Source: JAFASC01 sp034669505
Lineage (GTDB): Bacteria; Pseudomonadota; Alphaproteobacteria; Rhizobiales; Beijerinckiaceae
Reading direction: 5' to 3'
Assembly (NCBI GenBank): GCA_034669505.1
Contig: JAXDNJ010000059.1
Coordinates: forward strand, 81,365 to 145,364
Length of the DNA stretch: 64,000 nt
The notes under the pieces are model-generated. The model saw only the letters and a program-made list of their open reading frames with translations, did not search any database and was not told the DNA's origin. This document shows, one piece after another, positions 27,638-38,742 of the stretch. Position 1 is the stretch's first letter, and every line of letters begins with the position of its first letter. The position numbers were made by a program, and so were the translations under genes.

Positions 27638-27859
27638 TTATTGAACCGCCGAGCAGTCCCTGCGCGCAACGCGGCGGGTTACGCCGTAGCCCTCGTCCAG
27701 GGCGACCTCGACGAAGTGACAATTGGCGCCTGCGTCGACCGCTTCGGCCCGCTGATCTTCCTGAGCCTGCAGCACAGAGGGTCCCGGTACCCCGAGGAAA
27801 CTCGCTGCCACAAGCATCGCAGTGACGAGAAGGGCCAGAACGGCGAAAGTCTTTGTCAT
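27638..27859 (-). CDS. Small hypothetical secreted protein
   Basis: A 73-residue protein beginning MTKTFAVLALLVTAMLVAAS, a signal-peptide-like helix, then about 45 mature residues with two cysteines (ANCHFVEVA and RRDCSAVQ). An AGGATGAG ribosome site precedes ATG 27859. The same frame stays open far upstream only because it is a shadow of parC. Function unknown. The 28-kb intergenic gap to parC (27860-28108) shows no other gene. Confidence 0.6.
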   Translation of the reverse strand: MTKTFAVLALLVTAMLVAASFLGVPGPSVLQAQEDQRAEAVDAGANCHFVEVALDEGYGVTRRVARRDCSAVQ

Positions 27860-28108
27860 CTCATCCTGCTCCGTCGCCCCACTGGACCAATATCGGGCGA
27901 CATGCTCACATCGGCGCGGCGGAAGCTGTGCCATTTCACACAGAATCGTTTCGGGGCGGCTAAGGTTCCGGCGAGCGCGTTCTATTTTGCGTGCGCTGCG
28001 GCCGATAGTGCAGGCAGGACACGCTCGCTGCGGTCGGCGCGGCCGCGACGTGGCAAGATCACGGCGGCCAGCCTTGCCCCGACTCAGGGCCCGCGATAGC
28101 CAGGGCTT

Positions 28109-30364
28109 ATGGGAAAGATCGTGCCTCCGCCTCCTCCATCTCCTGCAGGCGGCGATCTCCAGCCGGTCAGCCTGCGCACCGCGCTCGAGGAGCGCTACCT
28201 CGCCTATGCGCTCTCGACGATCATGGGCCGGGCGCTGCCGGATGCCCGCGACGGCCTGAAGCCGGTCCACCGCCGCATCCTCTACGGCATGCAGGTGCTG
28301 CGGCTCGATCCCGGCACCGCCTTCAAGAAATGCGCGAAGATCGTCGGCGACGTGATGGGCTCGTTCCATCCCCACGGCGACCAGGCGATCTACGACGCGC
28401 TGGTGCGGCTCGCGCAGGACTTCGTCTCGCGCTACCCCCTCGTCGACGGCCAGGGCAATTTCGGCAACATCGACGGCGATGCGGCCGCCGCCTACCGCTA
28501 CACCGAAGCGCGGATGACCGACGTCGCCGGCCTCCTCCTCGAGGGGATCGACGAGGACGCCATCGACTTCCGCGAGAACTATTCCGGCGACGAGAAAGAG
28601 CCGGTCGTCCTCCCCGCCGCGTTCCCGAACCTGCTTGCCAACGGCGCGCAGGGCATCGCCGTCGGCATGGCGACATCGATCCCGCCGCACAATGTTGCCG
28701 AGCTCTGCGATGCCGCGCTTTATTTGATCAGCCATCGCAACGCGACCGCGCAGCAGCTGATGACCTTCGTGCCGGGTCCGGATTTCCCGACCGGCGGCAT
28801 CATCGTCGATCCCGCGGAGACGATTGCCGAGGCCTATCGCACCGGCCGCGGTGCCTTCCGCCTGCGCGCCCGCTGGGTGAAGGAAGAGGGCAGCCGCGGC
28901 ATGTGGAATGCCGTCGTCACCGAGATTCCCTACGGCGTGCAGAAGATGCGGCTGATCGAAAAGATCGCCGAGCTGTTCAACGACAAGAAGCTGCCGCTCA
29001 TCGCCGACATCCGCGACGAATCTGCCGAGGATATCCGCGTCGTCATCGAGCCGCGCGTGCGCACGATCGATCCCGCCGTGATGATGGAATCGCTGTTCCG
29101 GCTCACCGAGCTCGAGACGCGCTTCTCGCTGAACCTCAACGTGCTCGTCGACGGCGTCATCCCACGCGTCGTCTCGCTGCCGGACGCGCTGAGGCAGTGG
29201 ATCGATCACCGCCGCGTCGTCCTGGTGCGGCGCTCGAAATTCCGCCTGGGCGAGATCGAGCGGCGGCTCGAAGTCCTCGCCGGCATGATCGTCGTCTTTT
29301 TGAACCTCGACGAGGTGATCCGCATCATCCGCGAAGAGGACGAGCCGAAGGACGTGCTGCGCATGATCTTCGATCTCACCGAGATGCAGGTGAACTACAT
29401 CCTCGACACGCGCCTGCGCAGTCTTCGCCGTCTCGAAGAAATGCAGCTGCGCAAGGAGCACGCCGAACTCACGGAAGAAAAAGCCGAGGTCGAGAAGCTG
29501 ATCGGCAATGAAAGCCTGCAATGGAAGACGATCACCTGGCAAATCCGCGAGCTGAAGAAGACATACGGAGCGAACACGAAGATCGGCAAACGCCGCACGA
29601 CGTTCGAGCAGGCGCCGCAGACAGCCGACTTCGATCTCACGGAAGCACTGGTCGAGCGCGAGCCGGTGACGATCGTCGTCTCGAAGAAGGGCTGGATCCG
29701 CGCGCTCAAGGGGCACGTTGCCGATCTCGCATCACTGCAGTTCAAAGGGGACGATGCGCTGTCGATCAGCTTCTTTGCCGAGACCACATCGAAGATTCTG
29801 GTGCTGGCGTCGAGCGGCAAGGTCTACACGCTTGAGGCCTCGAAATTGCCGGGCGGCCGCGGTCATGGCGAACCGATCAAGCTCATGGCCGACATCGATG
29901 AAGGCGCCGAGATTGCCGCAGCCTTCCCGTATCGCCCGGCTGCGAAAATGCTGGTCGCCTCCAGCGACGGACGCGGCTTCATTGCGGCGCAGGATGAGAT
30001 GATCGGCGGCACCCGCAAGGGCAAGGCGCTGATCAATGTCGATGCGCCGGCGAAAGCCAGCGTGATCGTGCCGGCAGACGGCGATCACGTCGCTGTCATT
30101 GGCGAGAACCGCAAGATGCTGGTCTTCCCGCTGACGCAAGTGCCGGAAATGCCGAGGGGCAAGGGCGTGCGTTTGCAGCGCTATAAGGACGGCGGCTTGT
30201 CGGACGCGCGCGTGTTCGAGTTGCGCGAAGGCCTGACATGGCAGGATTCGGCCAAACGCACGTTCACGGTGCTGAAGAGCGAATTGCGCGATTGGACGGG
30301 CAACCGCGCCGATGCCGGCCGCCTGCCGCCGAAGGGATTTCCGAAGAATAATAGGTTTGGGTGA
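28109..30364 (+). CDS. parC: DNA topoisomerase IV subunit A
   Basis: The DNA-cutting subunit of topoisomerase IV, which decatenates daughter chromosomes. The active-site tyrosine is Y131 in AAAAYRYTEARM. Other conserved parts are RALPDARDGLKPVHRRILYG, HPHGDQAIYDALVR and QGIAVGMATSIPPHN. The C-terminal half, about residues 500-730, has blades of the ParC beta-pinwheel. At 751 residues it is full length. A partner parE is not in the window. A palindromic repeat starts just after its stop. Confidence 0.96.
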   Translation: MGKIVPPPPPSPAGGDLQPVSLRTALEERYLAYALSTIMGRALPDARDGLKPVHRRILYGMQVLRLDPGTAFKKCAKIVGDVMGSFHPHGDQAIYDALVRLAQDFVSRYPLVDGQGNFGNIDGDAAAAYRYTEARMTDVAGLLLEGIDEDAIDFRENYSGDEKEPVVLPAAFPNLLANGAQGIAVGMATSIPPHNVAELCDAALYLISHRNATAQQLMTFVPGPDFPTGGIIVDPAETIAEAYRTGRGAFRLRARWVKEEGSRGMWNAVVTEIPYGVQKMRLIEKIAELFNDKKLPLIADIRDESAEDIRVVIEPRVRTIDPAVMMESLFRLTELETRFSLNLNVLVDGVIPRVVSLPDALRQWIDHRRVVLVRRSKFRLGEIERRLEVLAGMIVVFLNLDEVIRIIREEDEPKDVLRMIFDLTEMQVNYILDTRLRSLRRLEEMQLRKEHAELTEEKAEVEKLIGNESLQWKTITWQIRELKKTYGANTKIGKRRTTFEQAPQTADFDLTEALVEREPVTIVVSKKGWIRALKGHVADLASLQFKGDDALSISFFAETTSKILVLASSGKVYTLEASKLPGGRGHGEPIKLMADIDEGAEIAAAFPYRPAAKMLVASSDGRGFIAAQDEMIGGTRKGKALINVDAPAKASVIVPADGDHVAVIGENRKMLVFPLTQVPEMPRGKGVRLQRYKDGGLSDARVFELREGLTWQDSAKRTFTVLKSELRDWTGNRADAGRLPPKGFPKNNRFG

Positions 30365-30370
30365 GCTTCC

Positions 30371-30479
30371 CCCTCACCCTGAGGAGCGGGCGTAGCCCGC
30401 GTCTCGAAGGGCGGCAAGGGAAGTGGGTTTGCCCATCCTTCGAGACGCGCCTTCGGCGCTCCTCAGGATGAGATGAGGG
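30371..30479. repeat. Palindromic dispersed repeat (REP-like), two inverted units
   Basis: Two units of about 41 and 45 bases lie head to head: 30371-30411 and 30435-30479. The reverse complement of the right unit matches the left along its length, with shared CTGAGGAGCG and GCGTCTCGAAGG. Each unit also has its own hairpin (GCGGGC-GTA-GCCCGC and GCGC-CTTCG-GCGC type). Elements of this kind are scattered between genes in Hyphomicrobiales genomes. Coming seven bases after the parC stop, the folded RNA could act in termination or protect the mRNA end. Confidence 0.75.
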
Positions 30480-30497
30480 TGCCCTTGCGAAACCCTC

Positions 30498-30519
30498 GCT
30501 ACGTAGCTACGTTGTAGCT
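30498..30519 (+). promoter_or_regulatory. Candidate operator of the relB-yafQ pair
   Basis: Two overlapping palindromes are seen 22 bases before the antitoxin start: GCTACGTAGC (30498-30507) and AGCTAC-GTT-GTAGCT (30505-30519). RelB-type antitoxins bind such sites to repress their own operon. This is an inference from position and symmetry. Confidence 0.4.
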
Positions 30520-30540
30520 CAACCCGGAGGGCTCCATCAC

Positions 30541-30798
30541 GTGGTAACAGATACCGTGGTTCGCGCCCGGATAGACGCAGCGACGAAAGATCGTGCAACA
30601 GAAGCCTTGGCGGCAATGGGGCTGTCCATTTCCGATGCCATCCGCTTGCTGCTGGTCCGCGTCGCCGCCGACAAAGAATTCCCCTTCCCGGTGAAGGTGC
30701 CGAACGCCACCACGCGGAAGGCCATGGCCGAATTGGAACAGGGGAAGGGCAAGTCCTTCGCCTCGGCCGACCAATTGTTCAAGGACTTGGACATCTGA
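30541..30798 (+). CDS. RelB/DinJ-family antitoxin
   Basis: An 85-residue antitoxin with an N-terminal ribbon-helix-helix (VVRARIDAATKDRATEALAA then MGLSISDAIRLLLVRVA), characteristic of DinJ/RelB, and an acidic C-terminal helix that would cover the toxin. It starts with GTG 30541 behind a GGAGG. The toxin gene starts two bases after its stop, as in other dinJ-yafQ operons. Confidence 0.9.
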   Translation: MVTDTVVRARIDAATKDRATEALAAMGLSISDAIRLLLVRVAADKEFPFPVKVPNATTRKAMAELEQGKGKSFASADQLFKDLDI

Positions 30799-30799
30799 C

Positions 30800-31072
30800 G
30801 TGCTGAGGCCTGTTCGCTCCGGTCGATTCCGGCGCGATGTAAAACGTGCAGAAAAGCGTGGCAAAGACCTCGGCAAGCTGCGCGAGCTGTTGAGCCTTCT
30901 GCTGGTTGGGAATGAGCTGCCGGCCAGTTACAAAGATCATTCTTTAAAGGGTGACTGGAAGGGGTTTCGTGACGCGCACATAGAACCGGATTGGCTCTTG
31001 ATCTATCGAATTGCCGGCGACGAGCTACAGCTCGCCCGCACCGGCTCCCATTCCGATTTGTTCAGCGAGTAA
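30800..31072 (+). CDS. YafQ-family mRNA interferase toxin
   Basis: A 90-residue RelE-fold ribosome-dependent endoribonuclease. All residues known to matter in E. coli YafQ have counterparts at a fixed offset of three: H47, H60, D64, H84 and F88 (segments KDHSLKGDW, RDAHIEPDWLLIY, TGSHSDLF). It therefore looks active. It starts with GTG 30800. The pair sits beside the palindromic repeat, in a part of the window with more accessory genes. Confidence 0.92.
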   Translation: MLRPVRSGRFRRDVKRAEKRGKDLGKLRELLSLLLVGNELPASYKDHSLKGDWKGFRDAHIEPDWLLIYRIAGDELQLARTGSHSDLFSE

Positions 31073-31144
31073 CCCGAGCGGACGCCAAAACTCCGAATCC
31101 GGAAGTCGAGCGGCAACAACAGCCCTTGCTTAGAGTATCCACGG

Positions 31145-31453
31145 TTATAGTATGCCCGCAGCTTCGGCCGCGATTCTGTCCCCGTGCCGCCGTCTAACCT
31201 CCGTCAGATACATCACGCATGTTGCGAAACTCTCGCTGCCGGGGGGCATTCGGAATTTTTCGCAGAAGATGCCGTTTTCCTGATCGACCTGTTCGGCCTT
31301 CAGACGTTCGGCCGCTCGCCACATCCTGGGAGCGAAAACGATCGCCCAAATGGCAAACGCACTCGCGGCTCCTATAAAGGCAATACGCCGCCAAAGCCGT
31401 CCCCAGTTGGCGCCAGCCGCTTGAGTCTGGTTATCTGTCACATCCGCGATCAT
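31145..31453 (-). CDS. Hypothetical membrane-anchored protein
   Basis: A 102-residue protein with one membrane helix (about residues 25-42, RIAFIGAASAFAIWAIVFAP) and a soluble tail that has two cysteines (IFCEKF, FATCVMYL). No family is recognised. Base composition is a little less GC-rich than the core genes. It lies in the same direction as the NTF2-like gene, 39 bp downstream of it. Confidence 0.55.
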   Translation of the reverse strand: MIADVTDNQTQAAGANWGRLWRRIAFIGAASAFAIWAIVFAPRMWRAAERLKAEQVDQENGIFCEKFRMPPGSESFATCVMYLTEVRRRHGDRIAAEAAGIL

Positions 31454-31492
31454 GGCTTTTCCTCAGCGACTGCGTTTTAGAAGCCTCACTGC

Positions 31493-31963
31493 TCATTGTG
31501 GCTTCGGCTGCACATGGTGGGATACTGTCAGCCAGCGGCCATCGATCTTTTCGTAAACGTTGGTGACCATCCAATCGACTTTCCGGGTAGTGCCGTCTTT
31601 CATTTGCGCCAGCCCGGTCTCGGCACCGATCTCCCACGCGAGATTGCCAACGGCATGAACGTGAGCGTCAATCAGCGCGACCGTTCGCTGTGCAAATGGC
31701 TTGTTGAAGTCGATCCAGTATTGTTTTTGCGCCTCCCACCCGACGATGATTGTGGTGCTGCGCGGGCCCACATACGTCACATAAGGGGTGTGGGCCCATA
31801 CCTTTTCCATTGCCGTTCCATCGTCGACCACGACGACAGCGGCATAAAAAGCATCGCTGGCAGCTTTCACCGCTTCAAGGTCGGCACCTTGTTGCGTAAC
31901 CGCGCCGCTAGCAGAAGACGCGACTGCCAGCGCGGCCAACGTGAGCATGTTGCGCCATTTCAT
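31493..31963 (-). CDS. NTF2-like (SnoaL/DUF4440-type) exported protein
   Basis: A 156-residue protein with a signal peptide (residues 1-23, ending near SSASGA) and an NTF2-like cone fold. Recognisable features are the early helix EAVKAASDAFYAAV, then VVVDDGTAMEKVWAHTPYVTYVGP, and a last strand with DGRWLTVSHH. Such domains bind small ligands or act as weak enzymes; the role is unknown. AAGGAG eight bases before ATG 31963 sets the start. It is divergent from a LysR-type gene, which may control it. Confidence 0.8.
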   Translation of the reverse strand: MKWRNMLTLAALAVASSASGAVTQQGADLEAVKAASDAFYAAVVVVDDGTAMEKVWAHTPYVTYVGPRSTTIIVGWEAQKQYWIDFNKPFAQRTVALIDAHVHAVGNLAWEIGAETGLAQMKDGTTRKVDWMVTNVYEKIDGRWLTVSHHVQPKPQ

Positions 31964-32087
31964 TGGCCCCACTCCTTAGGAACTTTTGCGATGCTTTAGG
32001 CTCGCGGTGCATTCTGCCCATCTACGCCCTTTACAGCCGAGGGATAATGGACGATGAACGCTGAATACTCATGAATTGAATTCACCT

Positions 32088-33011
32088 ATGACCAACGCTT
32101 CCTACGAAATGAGTGTATTTGCGCGTGTGGTGGAACGTGGCAGCTTCGGCGCCGCAGCCCAAGACTTCGGACTTTCGCCTTCCGCCGTCTCGAAACTCAT
32201 CTTGCGACTGGAACACCGCCTAGGTGTACGTCTTATCAACCGGACCACGCGCCGGCTGGCACTTACCGCGGAAGGCGCGACATATCTCGAACGTTCACGC
32301 GAGATTCTAGCGGCCATCGAGGCGGCAGAATCGGAGATCGCTTCGGCGCGTACTTCGCCGCGCGGGCATTTGCGTGTGCATGCACCGCCGGTGATGATTG
32401 GGGATCATTTTGGACCGGGATTGTCGGAGTTCTTGGCTCGCTATCCTCGAGTAACCGTCGAGTTCCTGGTAGCGAACCGTGCCATCGATCTCGTCGCCGA
32501 AAACGTTGATGTTGCTATGCGAACGGGACAGCTTCCCGATTCATCTATGGTCGCATGCAAGATCATTGACCTTACGCAGATCGTCTGCGCCAGCCCGGAA
32601 TATCTGGGGCGCCACGGGCGTCCCTTAGTGCCGTCTGATCTGACGCGGCACCAATGTTTGACTCTCAACAGCATTCCTGAACCCGGAACTTGGACCTTCG
32701 ACAGCCACGGAGATCGCGTGGTTGTCGAGGTCAATGGTGGCATCAGCGCCGACAGTTCCGATGTGCTTGTGAGACTGGCCACGGAAGGCGTGGGGATCGT
32801 TCGCTTAGGCGAGTTGGCGGTGGCAAGGGCAGTCAGAAATGGCTCGTTAGAGCCGTTGCTACAGGATGTGCAGGTGCGAGAAAGCTATCCGTTGTGGGCT
32901 GTTTTGCCCCCAGGTCGACAGCGGTCACCCAAGGTCAAGGCCTTTCTTGCCTTTCTGGCCGAACAGATTGGTTCCGCGCCGTGGCGAAGCGGCGCCGGAA
33001 GCTGGAAGTAG
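32088..33011 (+). CDS. LysR-family transcriptional regulator
   Basis: A 307-residue regulator: winged helix at residues 1-65 (FARVVERGSFGAAAQDFGLS, SAVSKLILRLEHRLGVRLIN) and a periplasmic-binding-like effector domain from about 90. By sequence it belongs to the large CrgA/DmlR-like group. It starts with ATG 32088 (a TTG at 32076 is in frame). LysR proteins often regulate the divergent neighbour, here the NTF2-like gene at 31963. Confidence 0.93.
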   Translation: MTNASYEMSVFARVVERGSFGAAAQDFGLSPSAVSKLILRLEHRLGVRLINRTTRRLALTAEGATYLERSREILAAIEAAESEIASARTSPRGHLRVHAPPVMIGDHFGPGLSEFLARYPRVTVEFLVANRAIDLVAENVDVAMRTGQLPDSSMVACKIIDLTQIVCASPEYLGRHGRPLVPSDLTRHQCLTLNSIPEPGTWTFDSHGDRVVVEVNGGISADSSDVLVRLATEGVGIVRLGELAVARAVRNGSLEPLLQDVQVRESYPLWAVLPPGRQRSPKVKAFLAFLAEQIGSAPWRSGAGSWK

Positions 33012-33142
33012 GGGCCGCCTTAGGGCATCCAGTCATTTCGTTGCAATTGGGCTCCGGGGTATGACTGCATAGTCGAAGTTACGAATTTCGCGTAGGCTCA
33101 ATGTATACCCTCGAGCTATCTCGTTTCAGCATCCATTACACC

Positions 33143-33688
33143 CTAGCCGGGATGGCGATGATGTCCCTTGCTTTCGCCATATCCCCTTAGTTGCTGGTAG
33201 AGGGCGAGCTGTTCCGGTCGCAGCAACCCGCGTGTTTCCGAATGCGCGGCTAAGTGCACGGCGCGCAGCCGGCCATTTAACTCACCAATCGCTGTCGTCT
33301 CAGTGGCAAGACGCTCGGACGTGATCTCGCCTTTCGCAAAGAGCTTGTCGAGCGCTTGCTCGCGCTCAATCATCTCGGCGCCCAGAGATTTCGCCGCCGC
33401 GCTCATGCGATCGAAAATCGCGGTGATCTGGGCAAGCTGATCGTCTGAAAGCCGAAGCTGCTTGCCAAGCATGCGCACATGGGCAGGACCGGGATAGCCA
33501 TTGAGCTCAGCCGCCTTCGCTAAGCCCATGCCTTCACCTTTGCGCAGGGCGTCGATGTCTTCATCCGATAGTGCTTTGATGCTCCGACTTTGCTGCCCGG
33601 CATAGGGGCTCGCCGGCATCTTGGCGGCAATCGACGGCCACGCGAGAACGCACGTCGCCAGAGCGACAAAGAGGCATCGGCGGTGCAT
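33143..33688 (-). CDS. Periplasmic Spy/CpxP-like protein
   Basis: A 181-residue protein with a signal peptide (residues 1-21, ending PSIAA). It then has long helices in which LRLSDDQLAQITAIFDRMSA and LLRPEQLALYQQLRGYG are LTxxQ-like motifs of the Spy/CpxP and heavy-metal-resistance family. The C-terminus is His-rich (KGHHRHPG), so metal binding is possible. It lies 41 bp downstream of the ammonium transporter on the same strand. Confidence 0.75.
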   Translation of the reverse strand: MHRRCLFVALATCVLAWPSIAAKMPASPYAGQQSRSIKALSDEDIDALRKGEGMGLAKAAELNGYPGPAHVRMLGKQLRLSDDQLAQITAIFDRMSAAAKSLGAEMIEREQALDKLFAKGEITSERLATETTAIGELNGRLRAVHLAAHSETRGLLRPEQLALYQQLRGYGESKGHHRHPG

Positions 33689-33729
33689 GATCTTACCTCT
33701 CCGGCCGGCGAGTATCAGGGGTGGTCAAC

Positions 33730-35025
33730 CTAGCCCGCGTAATCGTAGGCGCGCTCACCATGTGTGGTGAAATCCAGCCCGTCGAATTCGCGTTCGGGAT
33801 CGACGCGCAGGCCGGTGAGCGGACGCAAAGCGCGCACGAGCACGAACGTCACGCCGGCTGACCACACAGCAGCGACTGCAATCGCGAAAAACTGCGCGCC
33901 CAGCTGACGCGGGAAATCCATTCCGGCCGCGAAGCCAACGCCGCCAAGGGCAGCTGCGGTAAAGACGCTGACGAGCGCCGAACCAAGCATGCCGCCGACA
34001 CCATGCACAGCGAACACGTCGAGTGAATCGTCGATGACGAGCCGCTGCTTCACGAACACGGTTGCAAAGAAGCAGATTGCGCCGCCAAGCCCGCCGATGA
34101 GAATCGCGGCGGCCGGATGCACGTAACCCGCCGCCGGTGTGATCGTGGCAAGCCCGGCGACGCAGCCGGTGACGATGCCGATGCAGGTCGGCTTGCCGCT
34201 GCGGATCCACTCGATCGCAATCCAGGCGAGCGCGCCGGCGGACGCGGCGAGATGCGTCGCCATGATTGCCGACGCCGCACTCGCGTCCGCCGCGAGCGCG
34301 CTGCCGCCGTTGAAGCCGAACCAGCCGACCCAGAGCATGCCGGCGCCGGCCATCGTCATGCCAGGCCGGTGCGGCGGCTCGAAATGCGCGGGAAAGCCGC
34401 GGCGCTTGCCGATGAGGATTGCCGCGATAAGCGCGGAGACGCCCGCGGTCGTATGCACGACGATGCCGCCGGCAAAATCAAGCGTGCCGAGCGAGGCCAG
34501 CCACCCGCCGCCCCACACCCAGTGCGCGATGGGAATGTAGACGATGATGAGCCAGAGCGCGCTGAAGACGAGCACGAAAGCAAACGTGACGCGCTCGGGA
34601 AACGCGCCGATGATCAAAGCCGGCGTGATGATTGCGAACGTCATCTGGAACAGCGCGATGACGATTTCGGGCAGGCCGCTCGGCGGCACGACTGGATCAA
34701 GGCCGGTGAGGAAGCTCTTTGACAGCGAGCCGAGAATGGCGCCGGTGCCGCCGAATACCAAGGAGTAGCCGCAGATCGCCCAGATCAGCGAGACGACGCA
34801 GCAGATCGAAAAGCACTGCATCACGACCGAGAGCAGGTTCTTCGCCTGGACGAGGCCGCCATAGAACAGCGCGAGGCCGGGCAGGGTCATGAACAGGACG
34901 AGCGCGGAAGCCGTGAGCACCCAGGCGATGTGCCCGCTTTCCGCCGACGTGCCGGTCGCCGCGAAGGCGGTGCCGATGGAAAGAAAGCATGTGAGGGCGG
35001 CAATGACCGGACCGAAGCGATGCAT
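33730..35025 (-). CDS. amt: Ammonium transporter (Amt family)
   Basis: A 431-residue protein with a cleavable signal-like N-terminus and 11 helices, normal for AmtB. Conserved parts are FYGGLVQAKNLLSV, the pore-lining twin histidines in VVHTTAGVSAL and FAVHGVGGMLGS, and WVGWFGFNGGSALAA. It carries ammonium or ammonia into the cell. No glnK lies next to it, unlike the common glnK-amtB pair. Confidence 0.95.
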   Translation of the reverse strand: MHRFGPVIAALTCFLSIGTAFAATGTSAESGHIAWVLTASALVLFMTLPGLALFYGGLVQAKNLLSVVMQCFSICCVVSLIWAICGYSLVFGGTGAILGSLSKSFLTGLDPVVPPSGLPEIVIALFQMTFAIITPALIIGAFPERVTFAFVLVFSALWLIIVYIPIAHWVWGGGWLASLGTLDFAGGIVVHTTAGVSALIAAILIGKRRGFPAHFEPPHRPGMTMAGAGMLWVGWFGFNGGSALAADASAASAIMATHLAASAGALAWIAIEWIRSGKPTCIGIVTGCVAGLATITPAAGYVHPAAAILIGGLGGAICFFATVFVKQRLVIDDSLDVFAVHGVGGMLGSALVSVFTAAALGGVGFAAGMDFPRQLGAQFFAIAVAAVWSAGVTFVLVRALRPLTGLRVDPEREFDGLDFTTHGERAYDYAG

Positions 35026-35094
35026 GAAAGGACGCCTGAGATCAGCCGCGATTGGCCTCAGGCGTCTTAGATGATGCTTTGTTGTGCAACAAGC

Positions 35095-36210
35095 CTATCG
35101 AGCGGGCTTGCGGGCCTTCTCCACGGCTTCGAAGGCTCGGATGAAATTGCCGCTCGCGAGCTTCTCCAGATCGGCGTCCGGCCAGCCCCGCTGCATCAGC
35201 TCGGCGAAAATGTGCGGGAAGCAGGCGACATCCTTCAGGCCCTCGCCTTGCGGGCCGCCGAAGAAATCCGAGCCGATGCCGAGATGATCGGCGCCGATCT
35301 TGCCGCGCAGGTAATCGAGGTGGTCGCAATACTCAGTGAGCGTGCCGCGCGGCCAGGGCCCGAGCTCGCGCTCGCGCGCCGGCACGACCTCGTCCATGTC
35401 GACGCCCCGCGCCGTCGCGCCGTGCTCGTCTTTCAGCGGCTTCATCCAGTCGCGCGATTTCTGCGAGATGAAATCGGGCACGAACGTCGGCATCACAATG
35501 CCGCCGTTGCCCGCCACGCGATCGAGCACGTCGTCCGGGACGTTGCGCGGATGATCGCAGAGCGCACGCGCGTTCGAATGTGACCACACAACCGGCGCGC
35601 TTGTGATGTCGAGCACCTGGTGCATCACCGTCGGGCTCACATGCGCGAGATCGACGATCATGCCGACATCGTTCATCGCGGCGATGACATCGCGGCCGAA
35701 ATCGGAGAGGCCGTTATGGCGGGGCGCGTCGGTGGCGCTGTCGCACCAGTCGGTCGTGGCGTTATGGCAGAGCGTCATCAGCCGCACGCCGAGATCGTAG
35801 AAGGCAAACAGCGTATCGAGCCGGTTTTCCAGCGCGGCGCCGTTCTCGATCGTGATGAAGCTGGCGATCTTATTGTCCGCCTTTGCCTGCGCGATGTTGG
35901 CGCTGCACAAGGCCGGCAGGAACACATGCGGATAAAGCGCGTTCATGCGCCGCGTCAGCGCGATCTGCTGCAGCGCGAAACTCGCCGGCTGCTTCTCGCG
36001 TGGCGGCACGAACGCTGCCCAGAATTGCGCGGCGACCTTCCCCTCGATCAGCCGCGGGATGTCGGTGTCGCGGCCCTCGCGCCGCTGTTCCAGATGGAAG
36101 GCAGCGACATCGCCGCGCGCCTGTTTGTCGGCGCGAATGATGAAAGGCAGATCGTTATGCCCGTCGACAAGCGGGATGCGATCCAGAAACGCCCGCGCGC
36201 GCTCGAGCAT
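35095..36210 (-). CDS. Membrane-dipeptidase family (peptidase M19) protein
   Basis: A 371-residue zinc peptidase-like protein. Metal ligands of the family are visible: HND in PLVDGHNDLP, Glu in FITIENGAAL, His in IVDLAHVSPTVMHQVL and VVWSHSNAR, and Asp in HLGIGSDFFGG. No signal peptide is present, so it is probably cytoplasmic. A GTG at 36216 overlaps the stop of the upstream carboxylase gene and is an alternative start to ATG 36210; in either case translation is coupled to the carboxylase. Confidence 0.93.
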   Translation of the reverse strand: MLERARAFLDRIPLVDGHNDLPFIIRADKQARGDVAAFHLEQRREGRDTDIPRLIEGKVAAQFWAAFVPPREKQPASFALQQIALTRRMNALYPHVFLPALCSANIAQAKADNKIASFITIENGAALENRLDTLFAFYDLGVRLMTLCHNATTDWCDSATDAPRHNGLSDFGRDVIAAMNDVGMIVDLAHVSPTVMHQVLDITSAPVVWSHSNARALCDHPRNVPDDVLDRVAGNGGIVMPTFVPDFISQKSRDWMKPLKDEHGATARGVDMDEVVPARERELGPWPRGTLTEYCDHLDYLRGKIGADHLGIGSDFFGGPQGEGLKDVACFPHIFAELMQRGWPDADLEKLASGNFIRAFEAVEKARKPAR

Positions 36211-36212
36211 GC

Positions 36213-38222
<2,010 letters not shown>

Positions 38223-38345
38223 GCTTCTCCCGCCGGCACGGACCGCTCCGCCTTGCGCCTAGCAAGGCCCGTGAAAGATTGTCAGGCTCGGGTCTATTGG
38301 AGGGCGGGAGCGCCGTCCAGAGCGGGGGCGGGGAGGGCTTGTCTC

Positions 38346-38729
38346 ATGATCGATCATGTCTCGATCGCCGTTGCGGACCTGAAAAAGAGCGCCGCGTTCT
38401 ATGCGGCCGTCCTGGAGCCGCTCGGCTATACAAAAATCGCAGACCGGCCGGCAAGCGTCGGGTTCGGCAAAAAATATCCGGAATTTTGGCTGAACGCGCG
38501 GCCGGGCGGTACGCCGGCGTCTGACGATACCGGCGCACATATTTGCCTACGGGCGAAAAGCATCGATGCGGTGCGTGAGTTTCACGCGCGAGCTCTCGCC
38601 AATGGCGGCCGCGACGATGGCGCCCCCGGCCCGCGCAAGGCCGAGATGACGGACTATTTCGGCGCCTTCATCCGTGATCCCGACGGCAATAAGCTTGAGG
38701 CGATGACGATTCCGGAGCCTTCAGCCTGA
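38346..38729 (+). CDS. VOC-superfamily (glyoxalase/bleomycin-resistance-like) protein
   Basis: A 127-residue protein of two beta-alpha-beta-beta-beta units: MIDHVSIAVADLKKSAAFYA starts the first, and YFGAFIRDPDGNKLEAM is the usual end of the second, with a metal-ligand-type His (DH in position 4) and Glu (KLEAM). Substrate unknown. The same frame is open upstream for about 600 codons only as a shadow of the carboxylase gene; ATG 38346 starts the domain. Confidence 0.88.
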   Translation: MIDHVSIAVADLKKSAAFYAAVLEPLGYTKIADRPASVGFGKKYPEFWLNARPGGTPASDDTGAHICLRAKSIDAVREFHARALANGGRDDGAPGPRKAEMTDYFGAFIRDPDGNKLEAMTIPEPSA

Positions 38730-38742
38730 GGAGACATATGCC

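Noticed and set aside
27860..29716. A long minus-strand frame over parC
   Set aside because: It is antisense to the conserved ParC coding region; only the downstream 73-codon part with its own ribosome site was kept.
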